Virus record (IMG/VR): IMGVR_UViG_3300021368_001420
Coordinates: 1 to 30,425 of that record
Strand: one strand, 5' to 3'
DNA length: 30,425 nt
Origin: a virus
This document shows, in pieces, positions 15,830 to 22,110 of this stretch (the first letter of the stretch is position 1; each line of letters opens with the position of its first letter). The notes below the pieces were generated by a model that was not told the DNA's origin, did no database searches, and saw only the letters and a list, made by a program, of their open reading frames with translations. A program made the position numbers and the translations under genes.

Positions 15830-18304
15830 ATGACTCCCTTTGCAGGTATTCAGGGATTTTCTGGATTTAATGGTGGTTTTGGTTTTGGTGGTGGAGGAGA
15901 ATCACCCACTATGCTTGGTGGTAGCATGTATTTCTATGGAAACATGGGAATGTACTCACCAAATATGGTTGCGGATACTTTTGGAAATTATTATGTTGTG
16001 TGTTCTGCAGACTATGCTCATGTCGGTGGTAATCCACCAGCTCCATCAAGTCAACCAGTATCAAGAGATATTTTCCTTGTAAAATTTAACTCTAATTTTG
16101 AAGAACAATGGAAAGTACTGATTGGAACTGCAGGTACTTTCAGTGTAAATTATTCTGGTTGGGACGGTGGTTGGATTGGTCCTGCTTTAGCAGTTGGTGT
16201 TGGTGCTCAGGCATCAGGTGTATATGTTGGATTTACTTCTAGGACAGGTCCATATACATATGAAGTACATCATGCAAAATTTGCAACAAGTAATGGATCA
16301 TTACTGTGGAGTAAAAGGGTAAGTGACGTAGCAAATGGTAATGAAATTAGATCTGCAGGAATTGGTGTTGATAATTCTGGAAATGTTTATGCTTCTGTAT
16401 TCGCTGACGGAGCTAGTGGTGGTCAAGGAAGTAGTGATTTTGTTCTAATAAAATACAATAGTTCTGGAACTGCACAATGGCAACGTGGTGTTGGTGGATC
16501 TCAACAAGATGAACCACGGTTTTCAATCACTGCTACAAATGGTGATACCTATGTATGTGGGTATTCAAATAGATTTCAAGCATCACCACCTCCTGGAGAA
16601 TTCAATTATAACTGGCAGGGTTCTTTAGCAAAATGGAATAGTAGTGGAGTTCTTCAATGGCATAGAAATGTAGGAGATTCATCTCAATCAACACCTAGTT
16701 CTGCTCAGATAGACCGTCTTAGTGTGTTATGTTTCAACAGCAATCAGACAATGATATATGCTGCTGGTTATAGTCGTGGAGATCAGGTACTTGTTGTGAA
16801 ATATAATACATCGGGAACTCTTCAGTGGTCTAGATTATTTGAGAGTGAATTTTTATCTAATAGTGCTGATATCGATGTAAAGGGTATTGCAGTTGATTCA
16901 TCCGACAATGTATATGTTACTATGAATATAAACAGATTTTATCAAAGTTTTTATACGCCTGTCGGTGGAGTTATTAAGATTGATAGTTCTGGTACTCTTC
17001 AGGATCAAAATTTCTATAGATTTCTTGGTGCCACTCTCAGAACTGATGGTTTTGGTGGACCTTATTTTTCTAGATCGGCTATTAGTGGAACTGATCTAGT
17101 TACAGTTGGTCAGCTAGGAACTCAAATAATGATAAGTAAACTTCCTTTAGATTTTACTGATTCTGCAGCAAACTCATGGACAAGTAATTTTGTACAACCT
17201 AAACTTTTTAAAATATCATTAGAGATTAATACACCTCTTTGGGAAATTGGAGGATTTGGAGGTCAGGCAGGATGGTATGCTGGTACTTCTGCTTGGTATA
17301 AGTATGATATTTCTACCCAAACATTTACTGGCAGTAATAGTGAGATATGGAGTAAATTTGTTCGTAATACTACTACCACTATAGATGAACACGCAGCAAT
17401 TTCTAGTGGTTATACTTCAACTCTGACTATTGGTGCTGCAACAGCTTCTGTTCAAACAATTGAGGTAAAAGCACTTACTGATAACTTACTATTTGAATTA
17501 GATGCTAGAGATAGTTCTTCTTGGTCAGGTAGTGGAACTACTTGGAATGATATCAGTGGTAATAGTAGAAACTTTACTTTGGTAGCTGGTCCTACTGGTG
17601 GTACAAATTCTGTTGTTTTTGATGGGTCTAATGATTATGGAAAAATTACCGATGCTAGTTGGATGCCTGATCAGACTGATAACTGGACCTTTGAGGCATA
17701 TGTAAATATTCATAGTTGGACACAGCTGAATTCGGCAGCAGATAATCTTAACTTTATATTTTCAAAAACTAAAACTAATGATCAACATTATAGTGTTGGA
17801 TTTCTTGAAGAAGATGGTTATGTGTATATGGTTGCTGCTTCTCAGAACCAGAGTTTTGGTAATGTGGGAGCAATAGAATGGGACGAGGGAGTCAGATGGC
17901 AGTTGCCTGGAACAGCAGATAGTTGGTTAAATTCTTATCATCATTTTGTTTGGGCATATGAAGGAAATGTATGGTTTGGTGGTCAGACAGGATATATTAA
18001 CATGTATGTTGATGGACTTACTGTAGCTCAGATTAATAATACAACAAGGAATTATATATTCGGAGATAATGATGCAGATCTTCGTATTATGTGTTTTGAC
18101 CCAAATAATAACCCATACACCAATGCAGTTGATGGTGAAGTGCGTGTATTAAGAATGTATAGCACTACTCTTGCTCCTGGTCAAGTAAATCGAAATTATC
18201 AAAATTGTCTTGAGCAGATGAGAGTGGTTCAATACGATGTTAGAAGCGGTATTAATACGACTGCTAATTATCTTGTTACTAATACGAATATTACCACTAC
18301 ATAA
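15830..18304 (+). CDS. Beta-propeller plus LamG adhesin (tail fibre tip candidate)
   Basis: This protein has 824 residues. Residues 1-30 are Gly/Phe-rich (GIQGFSGFNGGFGFGGGG). Residues about 60-450 contain repeated blades of the SBBP type (FVLIKYNSSGTAQWQRGVGG, LAKWNSSGVLQWHRNVGD, VLVVKYNTSGTLQWSRLFE, IAVDSSDNVYVTM), consistent with a seven-bladed beta-propeller. Residues about 548-800 form a LamG/concanavalin A-like domain (LLFELDARDSSSW, SVVFDGSNDYGKI, WTFEAYVNIHSW, GYINMYVDGLTV, DGEVRVLRMYSTTLAPGQV). Both folds suit carbohydrate or surface-protein binding. It lies between the two collagen-like genes, so it may be displayed on, or swapped with, those shafts. No catalytic motif is seen. Confidence 0.7.
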   Translation: MTPFAGIQGFSGFNGGFGFGGGGESPTMLGGSMYFYGNMGMYSPNMVADTFGNYYVVCSADYAHVGGNPPAPSSQPVSRDIFLVKFNSNFEEQWKVLIGTAGTFSVNYSGWDGGWIGPALAVGVGAQASGVYVGFTSRTGPYTYEVHHAKFATSNGSLLWSKRVSDVANGNEIRSAGIGVDNSGNVYASVFADGASGGQGSSDFVLIKYNSSGTAQWQRGVGGSQQDEPRFSITATNGDTYVCGYSNRFQASPPPGEFNYNWQGSLAKWNSSGVLQWHRNVGDSSQSTPSSAQIDRLSVLCFNSNQTMIYAAGYSRGDQVLVVKYNTSGTLQWSRLFESEFLSNSADIDVKGIAVDSSDNVYVTMNINRFYQSFYTPVGGVIKIDSSGTLQDQNFYRFLGATLRTDGFGGPYFSRSAISGTDLVTVGQLGTQIMISKLPLDFTDSAANSWTSNFVQPKLFKISLEINTPLWEIGGFGGQAGWYAGTSAWYKYDISTQTFTGSNSEIWSKFVRNTTTTIDEHAAISSGYTSTLTIGAATASVQTIEVKALTDNLLFELDARDSSSWSGSGTTWNDISGNSRNFTLVAGPTGGTNSVVFDGSNDYGKITDASWMPDQTDNWTFEAYVNIHSWTQLNSAADNLNFIFSKTKTNDQHYSVGFLEEDGYVYMVAASQNQSFGNVGAIEWDEGVRWQLPGTADSWLNSYHHFVWAYEGNVWFGGQTGYINMYVDGLTVAQINNTTRNYIFGDNDADLRIMCFDPNNNPYTNAVDGEVRVLRMYSTTLAPGQVNRNYQNCLEQMRVVQYDVRSGINTTANYLVTNTNITTT

Positions 18305-18318
18305 ATTGGTACTTAAAC

Positions 18319-18326
18319 TATAAATA
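18319..18326 (+). promoter_or_regulatory. T4 consensus late promoter TATAAATA
   Basis: An exact match to the T4 late -10 consensus TATAAATA, in the 38-bp gap after the propeller gene and 16 bp before the ATG of the second collagen-like gene. This is the strongest late promoter in the window and would start a separate transcript for the collagen-like/ConA pair. Confidence 0.75.
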
Positions 18327-18342
18327 TCTAAAAAGCTAGATA

Positions 18343-19476
18343 ATGGCTACATTCGATTTTCCACAAAATCCAGCATTAGACGAACTTTATACTGCTAACG
18401 GTGTTACCTGGCAGTGGAATGGTACTTATTGGGTTAGATTTTCTGATAGTACAGGTTTACAAGGTCTTCAGGGTATCCAAGGCATTCAGGGTATTCAAGG
18501 TCTTCAAGGCATTACAGGAACTGGTACTCAAGGTACTGACGGAACTCAGGGTACTCAAGGACCACAAGGTACTACAGGAACTGGTACACAAGGTACACAA
18601 GGAACACAGGGTATTCAGGGTATTCAGGGTGATGGTGCCCAAGGTGCTGGGGGTATTCAAGGTGCTCAAGGTACTACAGGTAGTCAAGGCACAACAGGAA
18701 CTGGTAATCAAGGTACTACAGGTAGTCAAGGCACAACAGGAACTGCTACTCAAGGTACTACAGGTAGTCAAGGCACAACAGGAACTGGTACTCAAGGTAC
18801 TCAAGGTCGTCAGGGTCGTCAGGGTCGTCAGGGTATTGCAGGAGGAGGTGGTACTCAAGGAACCACTGGAGCACAGGGTAGTCAGGGTATTACAGGAGGA
18901 GGTGGTACTCAAGGTACTACAGGTAGTCAAGGAACTGCAGGAAGTGGTACTCAAGGTACTCAAGGTCGTCAGGGTCGTCAGGGTCGTCAGGGTATTGCAG
19001 GAGGAGGTGGTACTCAAGGAACCACTGGAGCACAGGGTGCTCAAGGTCGTCAAGGTCGTCAGGGTATTGCGGGAAGTGGTAATCAGGGCACTCAAGGTGC
19101 TACAGGAACAGCAGGTAGTACAGGTAGTTTAGGTTTTAGATCTCTTGGAACTAGTCCCAACCAAAACTTAAGTCCTTCACCATCATCAACTTTAGTTGCA
19201 AGTGATAGTGGTAAGGTTGTAAATATTGATGCTAACTGGAGAATTATTGTTCCACCAAACGTATTCTCTGCTGGTGATGCTATAACTATTATTAATACAG
19301 ATCCAAATACTTCTAACGGGACATATAGAAGGGACATTGATGCTGGTTCTGGTGTAACTTTGATCTATGCTTCAACCAATGAGGAGGGAGATATGTTCCT
19401 AGTTCAAAATGGTATGGCTACTATACTCTGTATTGCTAGCAATAAATTCTTAGTTTCTGGTACAGGATTAGCATAA
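18343..19476 (+). CDS. Collagen-like tail fibre protein 2
   Basis: This protein has 377 residues. The N-terminal cap FDFPQNPALDELYTANGVTWQWNGTYWV (residues 4-31) is a module often seen before phage collagen-like tracts. Residues about 38-262 are Gly-X-Y with Gln/Thr in Y, including GRQGRQGRQ clusters and GGGG breaks. The C-terminal 115 residues are a beta-rich head (LVASDSGKVVNIDANWRIIV, GDAITIINTD, GSGVTLIYASTNEEGDMF), like the C-terminal domains of other phage fibres. It has its own TATAAATA promoter, and its stop overlaps the next start by 1 bp (TAATG), so the following ConA-like protein is coupled to it. Confidence 0.75.
   Translation: MATFDFPQNPALDELYTANGVTWQWNGTYWVRFSDSTGLQGLQGIQGIQGIQGLQGITGTGTQGTDGTQGTQGPQGTTGTGTQGTQGTQGIQGIQGDGAQGAGGIQGAQGTTGSQGTTGTGNQGTTGSQGTTGTATQGTTGSQGTTGTGTQGTQGRQGRQGRQGIAGGGGTQGTTGAQGSQGITGGGGTQGTTGSQGTAGSGTQGTQGRQGRQGRQGIAGGGGTQGTTGAQGAQGRQGRQGIAGSGNQGTQGATGTAGSTGSLGFRSLGTSPNQNLSPSPSSTLVASDSGKVVNIDANWRIIVPPNVFSAGDAITIINTDPNTSNGTYRRDIDAGSGVTLIYASTNEEGDMFLVQNGMATILCIASNKFLVSGTGLA
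18786..18879 (+). repeat. Copy 1 of an exact 94-bp direct repeat
   Basis: Identical base for base to 18945-19038, 159 bp apart (53 codons, so in frame). It encodes the GTQGTQGRQGRQGRQGIAGG part of the collagen-like shaft. Recombination between the copies would change shaft length by 53 residues without a frameshift. Confidence 0.9.
18945..19038 (+). repeat. Copy 2 of an exact 94-bp direct repeat
   Basis: Second identical copy of the block at 18786-18879. The absence of silent differences suggests a recent duplication or gene conversion. Confidence 0.9.
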
Positions 19477-20426
19477 TGGCTGGAGCATTACAAGCACAGG
19501 TTTTATTACCTTTTACTCATCAGCAACCTGATGTACCTAGACCCGAAGAAGTTCTTGTCTATTATTCTTCCGATAATAGGAGAGGATTATGGAGATATTG
19601 GACTGGTGGATGGCAGGAGCCTGGACAACCATCTGGATATGGTGAAGGTGGAATTTTACAAACTCTTGCTATAAACAGAAGATTTGACTGGAATGCTGGT
19701 GGTAGTGATGATAGAAATGGTTCAGTAAGTGTTTTTAATGGATTTGGTGGAAGAGAGTTTTATGTTGGTGTTAAAACAGATACTGATGGAAGATATCTAG
19801 ATTTTGATAGTGCTGTAGGATATAATTTTTCAACTGGTAGTGAAGATGATGGAATGCCTGGTACTTTATCTCCAGCAAATAGTGGTGGAAATGATATTGA
19901 AGCATATCCAGGATCATATCCTCTCAGTTATGGTATATGGTTCAAATATAAGAAGGCAAATAATAATGATAGTAACGTAAGACAAACAATTGGTAATCTA
20001 TCAGATGGCAATCCACCTTCAGGACAAGTTAAAGTTGGATTTTATTTTCAGGATAGTGATATGAAGTTGAGAGCAGTGCGTAGAGATAGTAGTGGAAATT
20101 TTACTGTTGCAAAAACATTTAGTTATGTCTTTTCAGAAAATACACTTACTTGTGTCGTTTTAACAATGTCAACTGGTGGTAATATTAAATTGTATGTTGA
20201 TGGAAGTTTAGAAGACTCATATACAGAGAGTAATACGATTAATGAAGTTGGTTATGTTTTAGGAAGCTTTCAATTTGGTAGTGTAAGTGATAGCGCATAC
20301 ACTACAGGAACTTGGTGTGGAAAATGGTACAAATCTTGTTGGTGGAAAATTGAATTATCTTCTACTGAAGCTGATACATTTTATGATAATGGGTCCAAAT
20401 CTCCAGCCAGATGGGCTGGAACTTAA
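19476..20426 (+). CDS. ConA/LamG-like fibre-associated protein
   Basis: This protein has 316 residues. The first 100 residues include a PRPEEVLVYYSSDNRRGLWRYW motif and GFGGREFYVGVKTDTDGRYLDF. Residues about 145-310 look like a concanavalin A-like jelly roll: YPLSYGIWFKYKK, VKVGFYFQDSDMKLRAV, LTCVVLTMSTGGNIKLYVDGSLEDSY, GSFQFGS, then WWKIELSSTEADTFYDNG, the usual closing strand and helix. The fold suggests glycan binding. The start shares one base with the stop of collagen-like protein 2, implying equimolar production and a possible tip or chaperone role for that fibre. Confidence 0.6.
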   Translation: MAGALQAQVLLPFTHQQPDVPRPEEVLVYYSSDNRRGLWRYWTGGWQEPGQPSGYGEGGILQTLAINRRFDWNAGGSDDRNGSVSVFNGFGGREFYVGVKTDTDGRYLDFDSAVGYNFSTGSEDDGMPGTLSPANSGGNDIEAYPGSYPLSYGIWFKYKKANNNDSNVRQTIGNLSDGNPPSGQVKVGFYFQDSDMKLRAVRRDSSGNFTVAKTFSYVFSENTLTCVVLTMSTGGNIKLYVDGSLEDSYTESNTINEVGYVLGSFQFGSVSDSAYTTGTWCGKWYKSCWWKIELSSTEADTFYDNGSKSPARWAGT

Positions 20427-20441
20427 ACTGGCACACACCCC

Positions 20442-20470
20442 TTGACGCTCTGGGTCTGGTGCTCTATAAT
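20442..20470 (+). promoter_or_regulatory. Sigma-70-type promoter (TTGACG-N17-TATAAT)
   Basis: TTGACG at 20442-20447 and a perfect TATAAT at 20465-20470, with the optimal 17-bp spacer. Transcription should start near 20477, about 19 bp before the 64-aa gene. In T4-like phages such host-type promoters drive early genes, so this cassette is probably transcribed early although it lies among late fibre genes. A small GGGAAAACCC hairpin (20485-20494) overlaps the AAGGG ribosome-binding region. Confidence 0.8.
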
Positions 20471-20495
20471 ATGGGGGTAATCAAGGGAAAACCCA

Positions 20496-20690
20496 ATGAA
20501 CACCGCAGAATACGTTGAAGGCATTGTTATCGACATCTGCTCCCGTTCCTTTATGCTTCTCAGCGATCAAGGAGATGAAAAGATTGTTGAATGCGATACA
20601 GTAGATCAATTCATGAATGTTCTTGAGGTTGTTACTGCTAATATGACTGAAGATCAAATTGAGTATGCCGACCTTGCTACCATTGACTAA
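20496..20690 (+). CDS. Small acidic protein of unknown function (early-type cassette)
   Basis: This 64-residue acidic protein (MNTAEYVEGIVIDICSRSFM...) begins with short beta strands (VEGIVIDIC, SFMLLSD, KIVECDTV) and ends with two acidic helices (DQFMNVLEVV, TEDQIEYADLA). I recognise no family. AAGGG lies 9-13 bp upstream of the ATG, directly below a strong sigma-70 promoter, so it should be well expressed early in infection. An overlapping antisense frame is most likely a shadow, because the promoter, RBS and spacing all favour this strand. Confidence 0.7.
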   Translation: MNTAEYVEGIVIDICSRSFMLLSDQGDEKIVECDTVDQFMNVLEVVTANMTEDQIEYADLATID

Positions 20691-20693
20691 ATA
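20687..20693 (+). promoter_or_regulatory. CTAAATA element before the oxygenase gene
   Basis: CTAAATA overlaps the stop codon of the 64-aa gene and ends 16 bp before the oxygenase ATG. It is part of a 17-bp intergenic sequence (20686-20702) that recurs with one mismatch at 21303-21319. It may add late transcription to an early-transcribed gene. Confidence 0.4.
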
Positions 20694-20709
20694 GGTCACT
20701 TAATTTATC

Positions 20710-21303
20710 ATGGAAATAAAAGAAATTAAAGATTTTCTGCCACCTAGTCTACAGCAACATGTTAAGAATGTTTTGCTTGGTAGAGACTTTGATTGGCATT
20801 ACTTACCAGACGTTACCTTTAACGACCGTGATCTTGACAAAGGATATAAACCACAACCTGGGTTTTTTAACCTCACACTTGTGAACGGTCAACCACAGAA
20901 TAAATTCTTCAATTTCTTTTCTTTTTTTGTTCCGTTACTTCTTGATGAATACAAGAAGCATTATCCACCAGCAGATGTGAGTCTAGCCAGAATGAGGATA
21001 GGTCTTAATATTCCTGGTGAAAATGATTTAGGGTATAACAATCCACACATTGATCATGTAGCAGAAGACGCCAGCATGATTAAAACCAACGTTGTTGCTC
21101 TATATTATTGTGATAATACTCCTGGTGATACATTCATCTTCAATGAGACTGAACAGTCACTCAACTACACAGTTAAACATAGAGTAACTCCAGAACAAGG
21201 TAAGTTAGTTTTCTTTGATGGCAACCACTATCATGCCAGCTCATCTTCTAAGTCGAGAGATGTTCGAGTAGTAATTTCTTTTAACCTATATGAATCCCAT
21301 TAA
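20710..21303 (+). CDS. 2-oxoglutarate/Fe(II)-dependent oxygenase (prolyl 4-hydroxylase-like)
   Basis: This protein has 197 residues. The double-stranded beta-helix signature is clear: HID at His113-x-Asp115 for iron, GDTFIFNE (about 139-146), GKLVFFDGNHYHASS with the distal iron ligand probably His175, and SRDVRVVISFNL with Arg183 or Arg186 for 2-oxoglutarate. The family hydroxylates proteins, nucleic acids or small molecules using O2 and 2-oxoglutarate, and such genes are frequent in cyanophages. The substrate is unknown. The adjacent collagen-like fibres invite a prolyl hydroxylase idea, but those tracts hold almost no proline in the Y position. It is the second gene of the sigma-70-driven cassette, with no strong Shine-Dalgarno sequence. 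Confidence 0.85.
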   Translation: MEIKEIKDFLPPSLQQHVKNVLLGRDFDWHYLPDVTFNDRDLDKGYKPQPGFFNLTLVNGQPQNKFFNFFSFFVPLLLDEYKKHYPPADVSLARMRIGLNIPGENDLGYNNPHIDHVAEDASMIKTNVVALYYCDNTPGDTFIFNETEQSLNYTVKHRVTPEQGKLVFFDGNHYHASSSSKSRDVRVVISFNLYESH

Positions 21304-21318
21304 CTAAATAGATCACTT

Positions 21319-21489
21319 ATGGAAATCTACACCGTGAAGGAATGGCAAGAAAATTGGGAAGATCTTTTCTCTAGAGTTCAAAATGGAGAGAGGATATGTG
21401 TAGAAAACGAGAATGGAAATAGAGCAGTAATGATACCATCTGATGATGAATTACTTCGAATATACACAGATCACGACGAAGCAAACTAA
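21319..21489 (+). CDS. Phd/YefM-like orphan antitoxin (56 aa)
   Basis: The ORF is MEIYTVKEWQENWEDLFSRV followed by a QNGERICVENENGNRAVMIP core and an acidic tail. This is the Phd/YefM pattern: strand, helix (KEWQENWEDLFSRV), the turn NGERI, strand with I/V pairs, then NGNRAVMIPSDDE. Full-length antitoxins have a further toxin-binding C-terminus of about 20-30 residues that is nearly absent here. No toxin gene is adjacent: downstream come three tRNAs. It starts 15 bp after the oxygenase stop, within a repeated CTAAATAG element, and has no clear RBS. It may neutralise a host toxin or act as a small DNA-binding regulator; both are inferences. Confidence 0.65.
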   Translation: MEIYTVKEWQENWEDLFSRVQNGERICVENENGNRAVMIPSDDELLRIYTDHDEAN

Positions 21490-21499
21490 TTCATCATCA

Positions 21500-21571
21500 G
21501 GGAGTGTCGCATAAAGGTTAATGCGCCCTGCTTATAACGGGGTCATCCGGGTTCAATTCCCGGCATTCCTA
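21500..21571 (+). tRNA. tRNA-Ile (anticodon UAU)
   Basis: This 72-nt cloverleaf has acceptor GGGAGTG/CATTCCT (with G1-T72 and one internal G-T wobble), D-stem GCAT/ATGC, anticodon stem CCCTG/CGGGG with loop CTTATAA (anticodon TAT at 21533-21535), T-stem CCGGG/CCCGG with loop TTCAATT, and discriminator A. No CCA is encoded. It would read AUA, a codon common in this AT-rich phage. Phage tRNAs usually supplement host pools or replace cleaved host tRNAs. Confidence 0.85.
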
Positions 21572-21573
21572 TC

Positions 21574-21646
21574 GCTCCATTAGCAATCTGGTGAATGCAG
21601 CGAACTCATAATTCGCCTGAGGCGTGTTCGATCCACGCATGGAGCA
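21574..21646 (+). tRNA. tRNA-Met (anticodon CAU)
   Basis: This 73-nt cloverleaf has a perfect 7-bp acceptor GCTCCAT/ATGGAGC, a D-arm GCAA/ATGC with one mismatch, anticodon stem GCGAA/TTCGC with loop CTCATAA (anticodon CAT), variable CTGAG, T-stem GCGTG/CACGC with loop TTCGATC, and discriminator A. No CCA is encoded. CAU could also be a lysidine-modified tRNA-Ile2. Because an Ile(UAU) tRNA already lies next to it, elongator Met is more likely. It lacks the run of G-C pairs at the base of the anticodon stem that marks initiators. Confidence 0.85.
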
Positions 21647-21650
21647 CCTT

Positions 21651-21723
21651 GCCCGCTTAGTCCAACGGCAGAGACAGAAGACTTAAAATCTTTCCAGTGC
21701 CGGTTCGAATCCGGCAGCGGGTA
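21651..21723 (+). tRNA. tRNA-Leu-like (anticodon UAA) with short variable arm
   Basis: This 73-nt cloverleaf has acceptor GCCCGCT/AGCGGGT (G1-T72), a D-stem of three pairs (GTC/GAC), anticodon stem GAAGA/TCTTT with loop CTTAAAA (anticodon TAA), variable CCAGT, T-stem GCCGG/CCGGC with loop TTCGAAT, and discriminator A. The anticodon reads UUA (Leu), and A73 is a leucine identity base. The 5-nt variable region is type I, however, whereas bacterial tRNA-Leu normally has a long type II arm. What charges it is therefore uncertain. Confidence 0.8.
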
Positions 21724-21727
21724 TTAA

Positions 21728-21735
21728 AATAAATA
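21728..21735 (+). promoter_or_regulatory. Late promoter-like element AATAAATA
   Basis: Located right after the third tRNA and 19 bp before the ATG of the 106-aa gene, which also has a GGAAGAG ribosome-binding site. One mismatch to TATAAATA. Confidence 0.5.
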
Positions 21736-21754
21736 AGATTAAACGGAAGAGTTT

Positions 21755-22075
21755 ATGTCTTACAAATATAAAATCTCATCTAATTACTGTTGGTATGGGT
21801 ATGACCTTAATGGTAATACCAAACTAGTTAGAATGTATTTTATAGAAGGCATTCCATTTACATTTGATGAATTGGAAGATGGTCAAACTGTTGACCAAGA
21901 TATGTCGGATGAAGCGAGAAAGAATAGAAAATATAGTGTTCACGAATTGTATAATTACTCATTCTATCTGGTTGACGAACAGGCACATCCATGTTTGTTT
22001 GATCTAGATTTGCAAAACCCAGAGGACATGCCTAAAGACATCGATTACATTTGCGGGGAAGATTTATCACCATAA
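21755..22075 (+). CDS. Hypothetical protein, 106 aa
   Basis: This is a small, acidic, aromatic-rich protein (MSYKYKISSNYCWYGYDLNG at the start). Strands such as NTKLVRMYFIEGIPFTF and YSVHELYNYSFYLVD surround an acidic helix (DMSDEARKNRKY), and the end is rich in Asp/Pro. I recognise no family. It has a good Shine-Dalgarno sequence (GGAAGAG) 5-11 bp upstream and an AATAAATA late promoter-like element of its own. It lies between the tRNAs and the large fibre gene, and its stop codon overlaps the next CATAAATA element. Confidence 0.6.
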   Translation: MSYKYKISSNYCWYGYDLNGNTKLVRMYFIEGIPFTFDELEDGQTVDQDMSDEARKNRKYSVHELYNYSFYLVDEQAHPCLFDLDLQNPEDMPKDIDYICGEDLSP

Positions 22076-22078
22076 ATA
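22071..22078 (+). promoter_or_regulatory. Late promoter-like element CATAAATA before the large fibre gene
   Basis: One mismatch to TATAAATA. It overlaps the stop codon of the 106-aa gene and ends 32 bp before the ATG at 22111. It would restart late transcription downstream of the early-type cassette. Confidence 0.6.
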
Positions 22079-22110
22079 AAACATAGAAATAATATAGAAG
22101 CAGAAATACG

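Larger units (their letters stand above)
18454..19130 (+). repeat. Collagen-like GXQ triplet tract in fibre 2
   Basis: About 225 codons of Gly-X-Y built from 9-bp units, with very few prolines. It contains an exact internal 94-bp direct duplication (18786-18879 and 18945-19038) and shares unit types with the tract at 14691-15270. Confidence 0.85.

Noticed and set aside
14691-19130. CRISPR-like arrays
   Set aside because: The repeats are contiguous, in frame and coding for Gly-X-Y; there are no spacers.
20427-20495. Rho-independent terminator before the sigma-70 promoter
   Set aside because: Only very short complementary runs (ACCC/GGGT) occur and no T-tract follows. Read-through from the fibre genes cannot be excluded.
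20481-20699. Minus-strand 72-aa ORF
   Set aside because: It overlaps the 64-aa plus-strand gene, which has the promoter and RBS.
21651-21723. Ochre suppressor tRNA
   Set aside because: The loop CTTAAAA gives anticodon UAA, which reads the leucine codon UUA. A suppressor of UAA would need UUA at positions 34-36.
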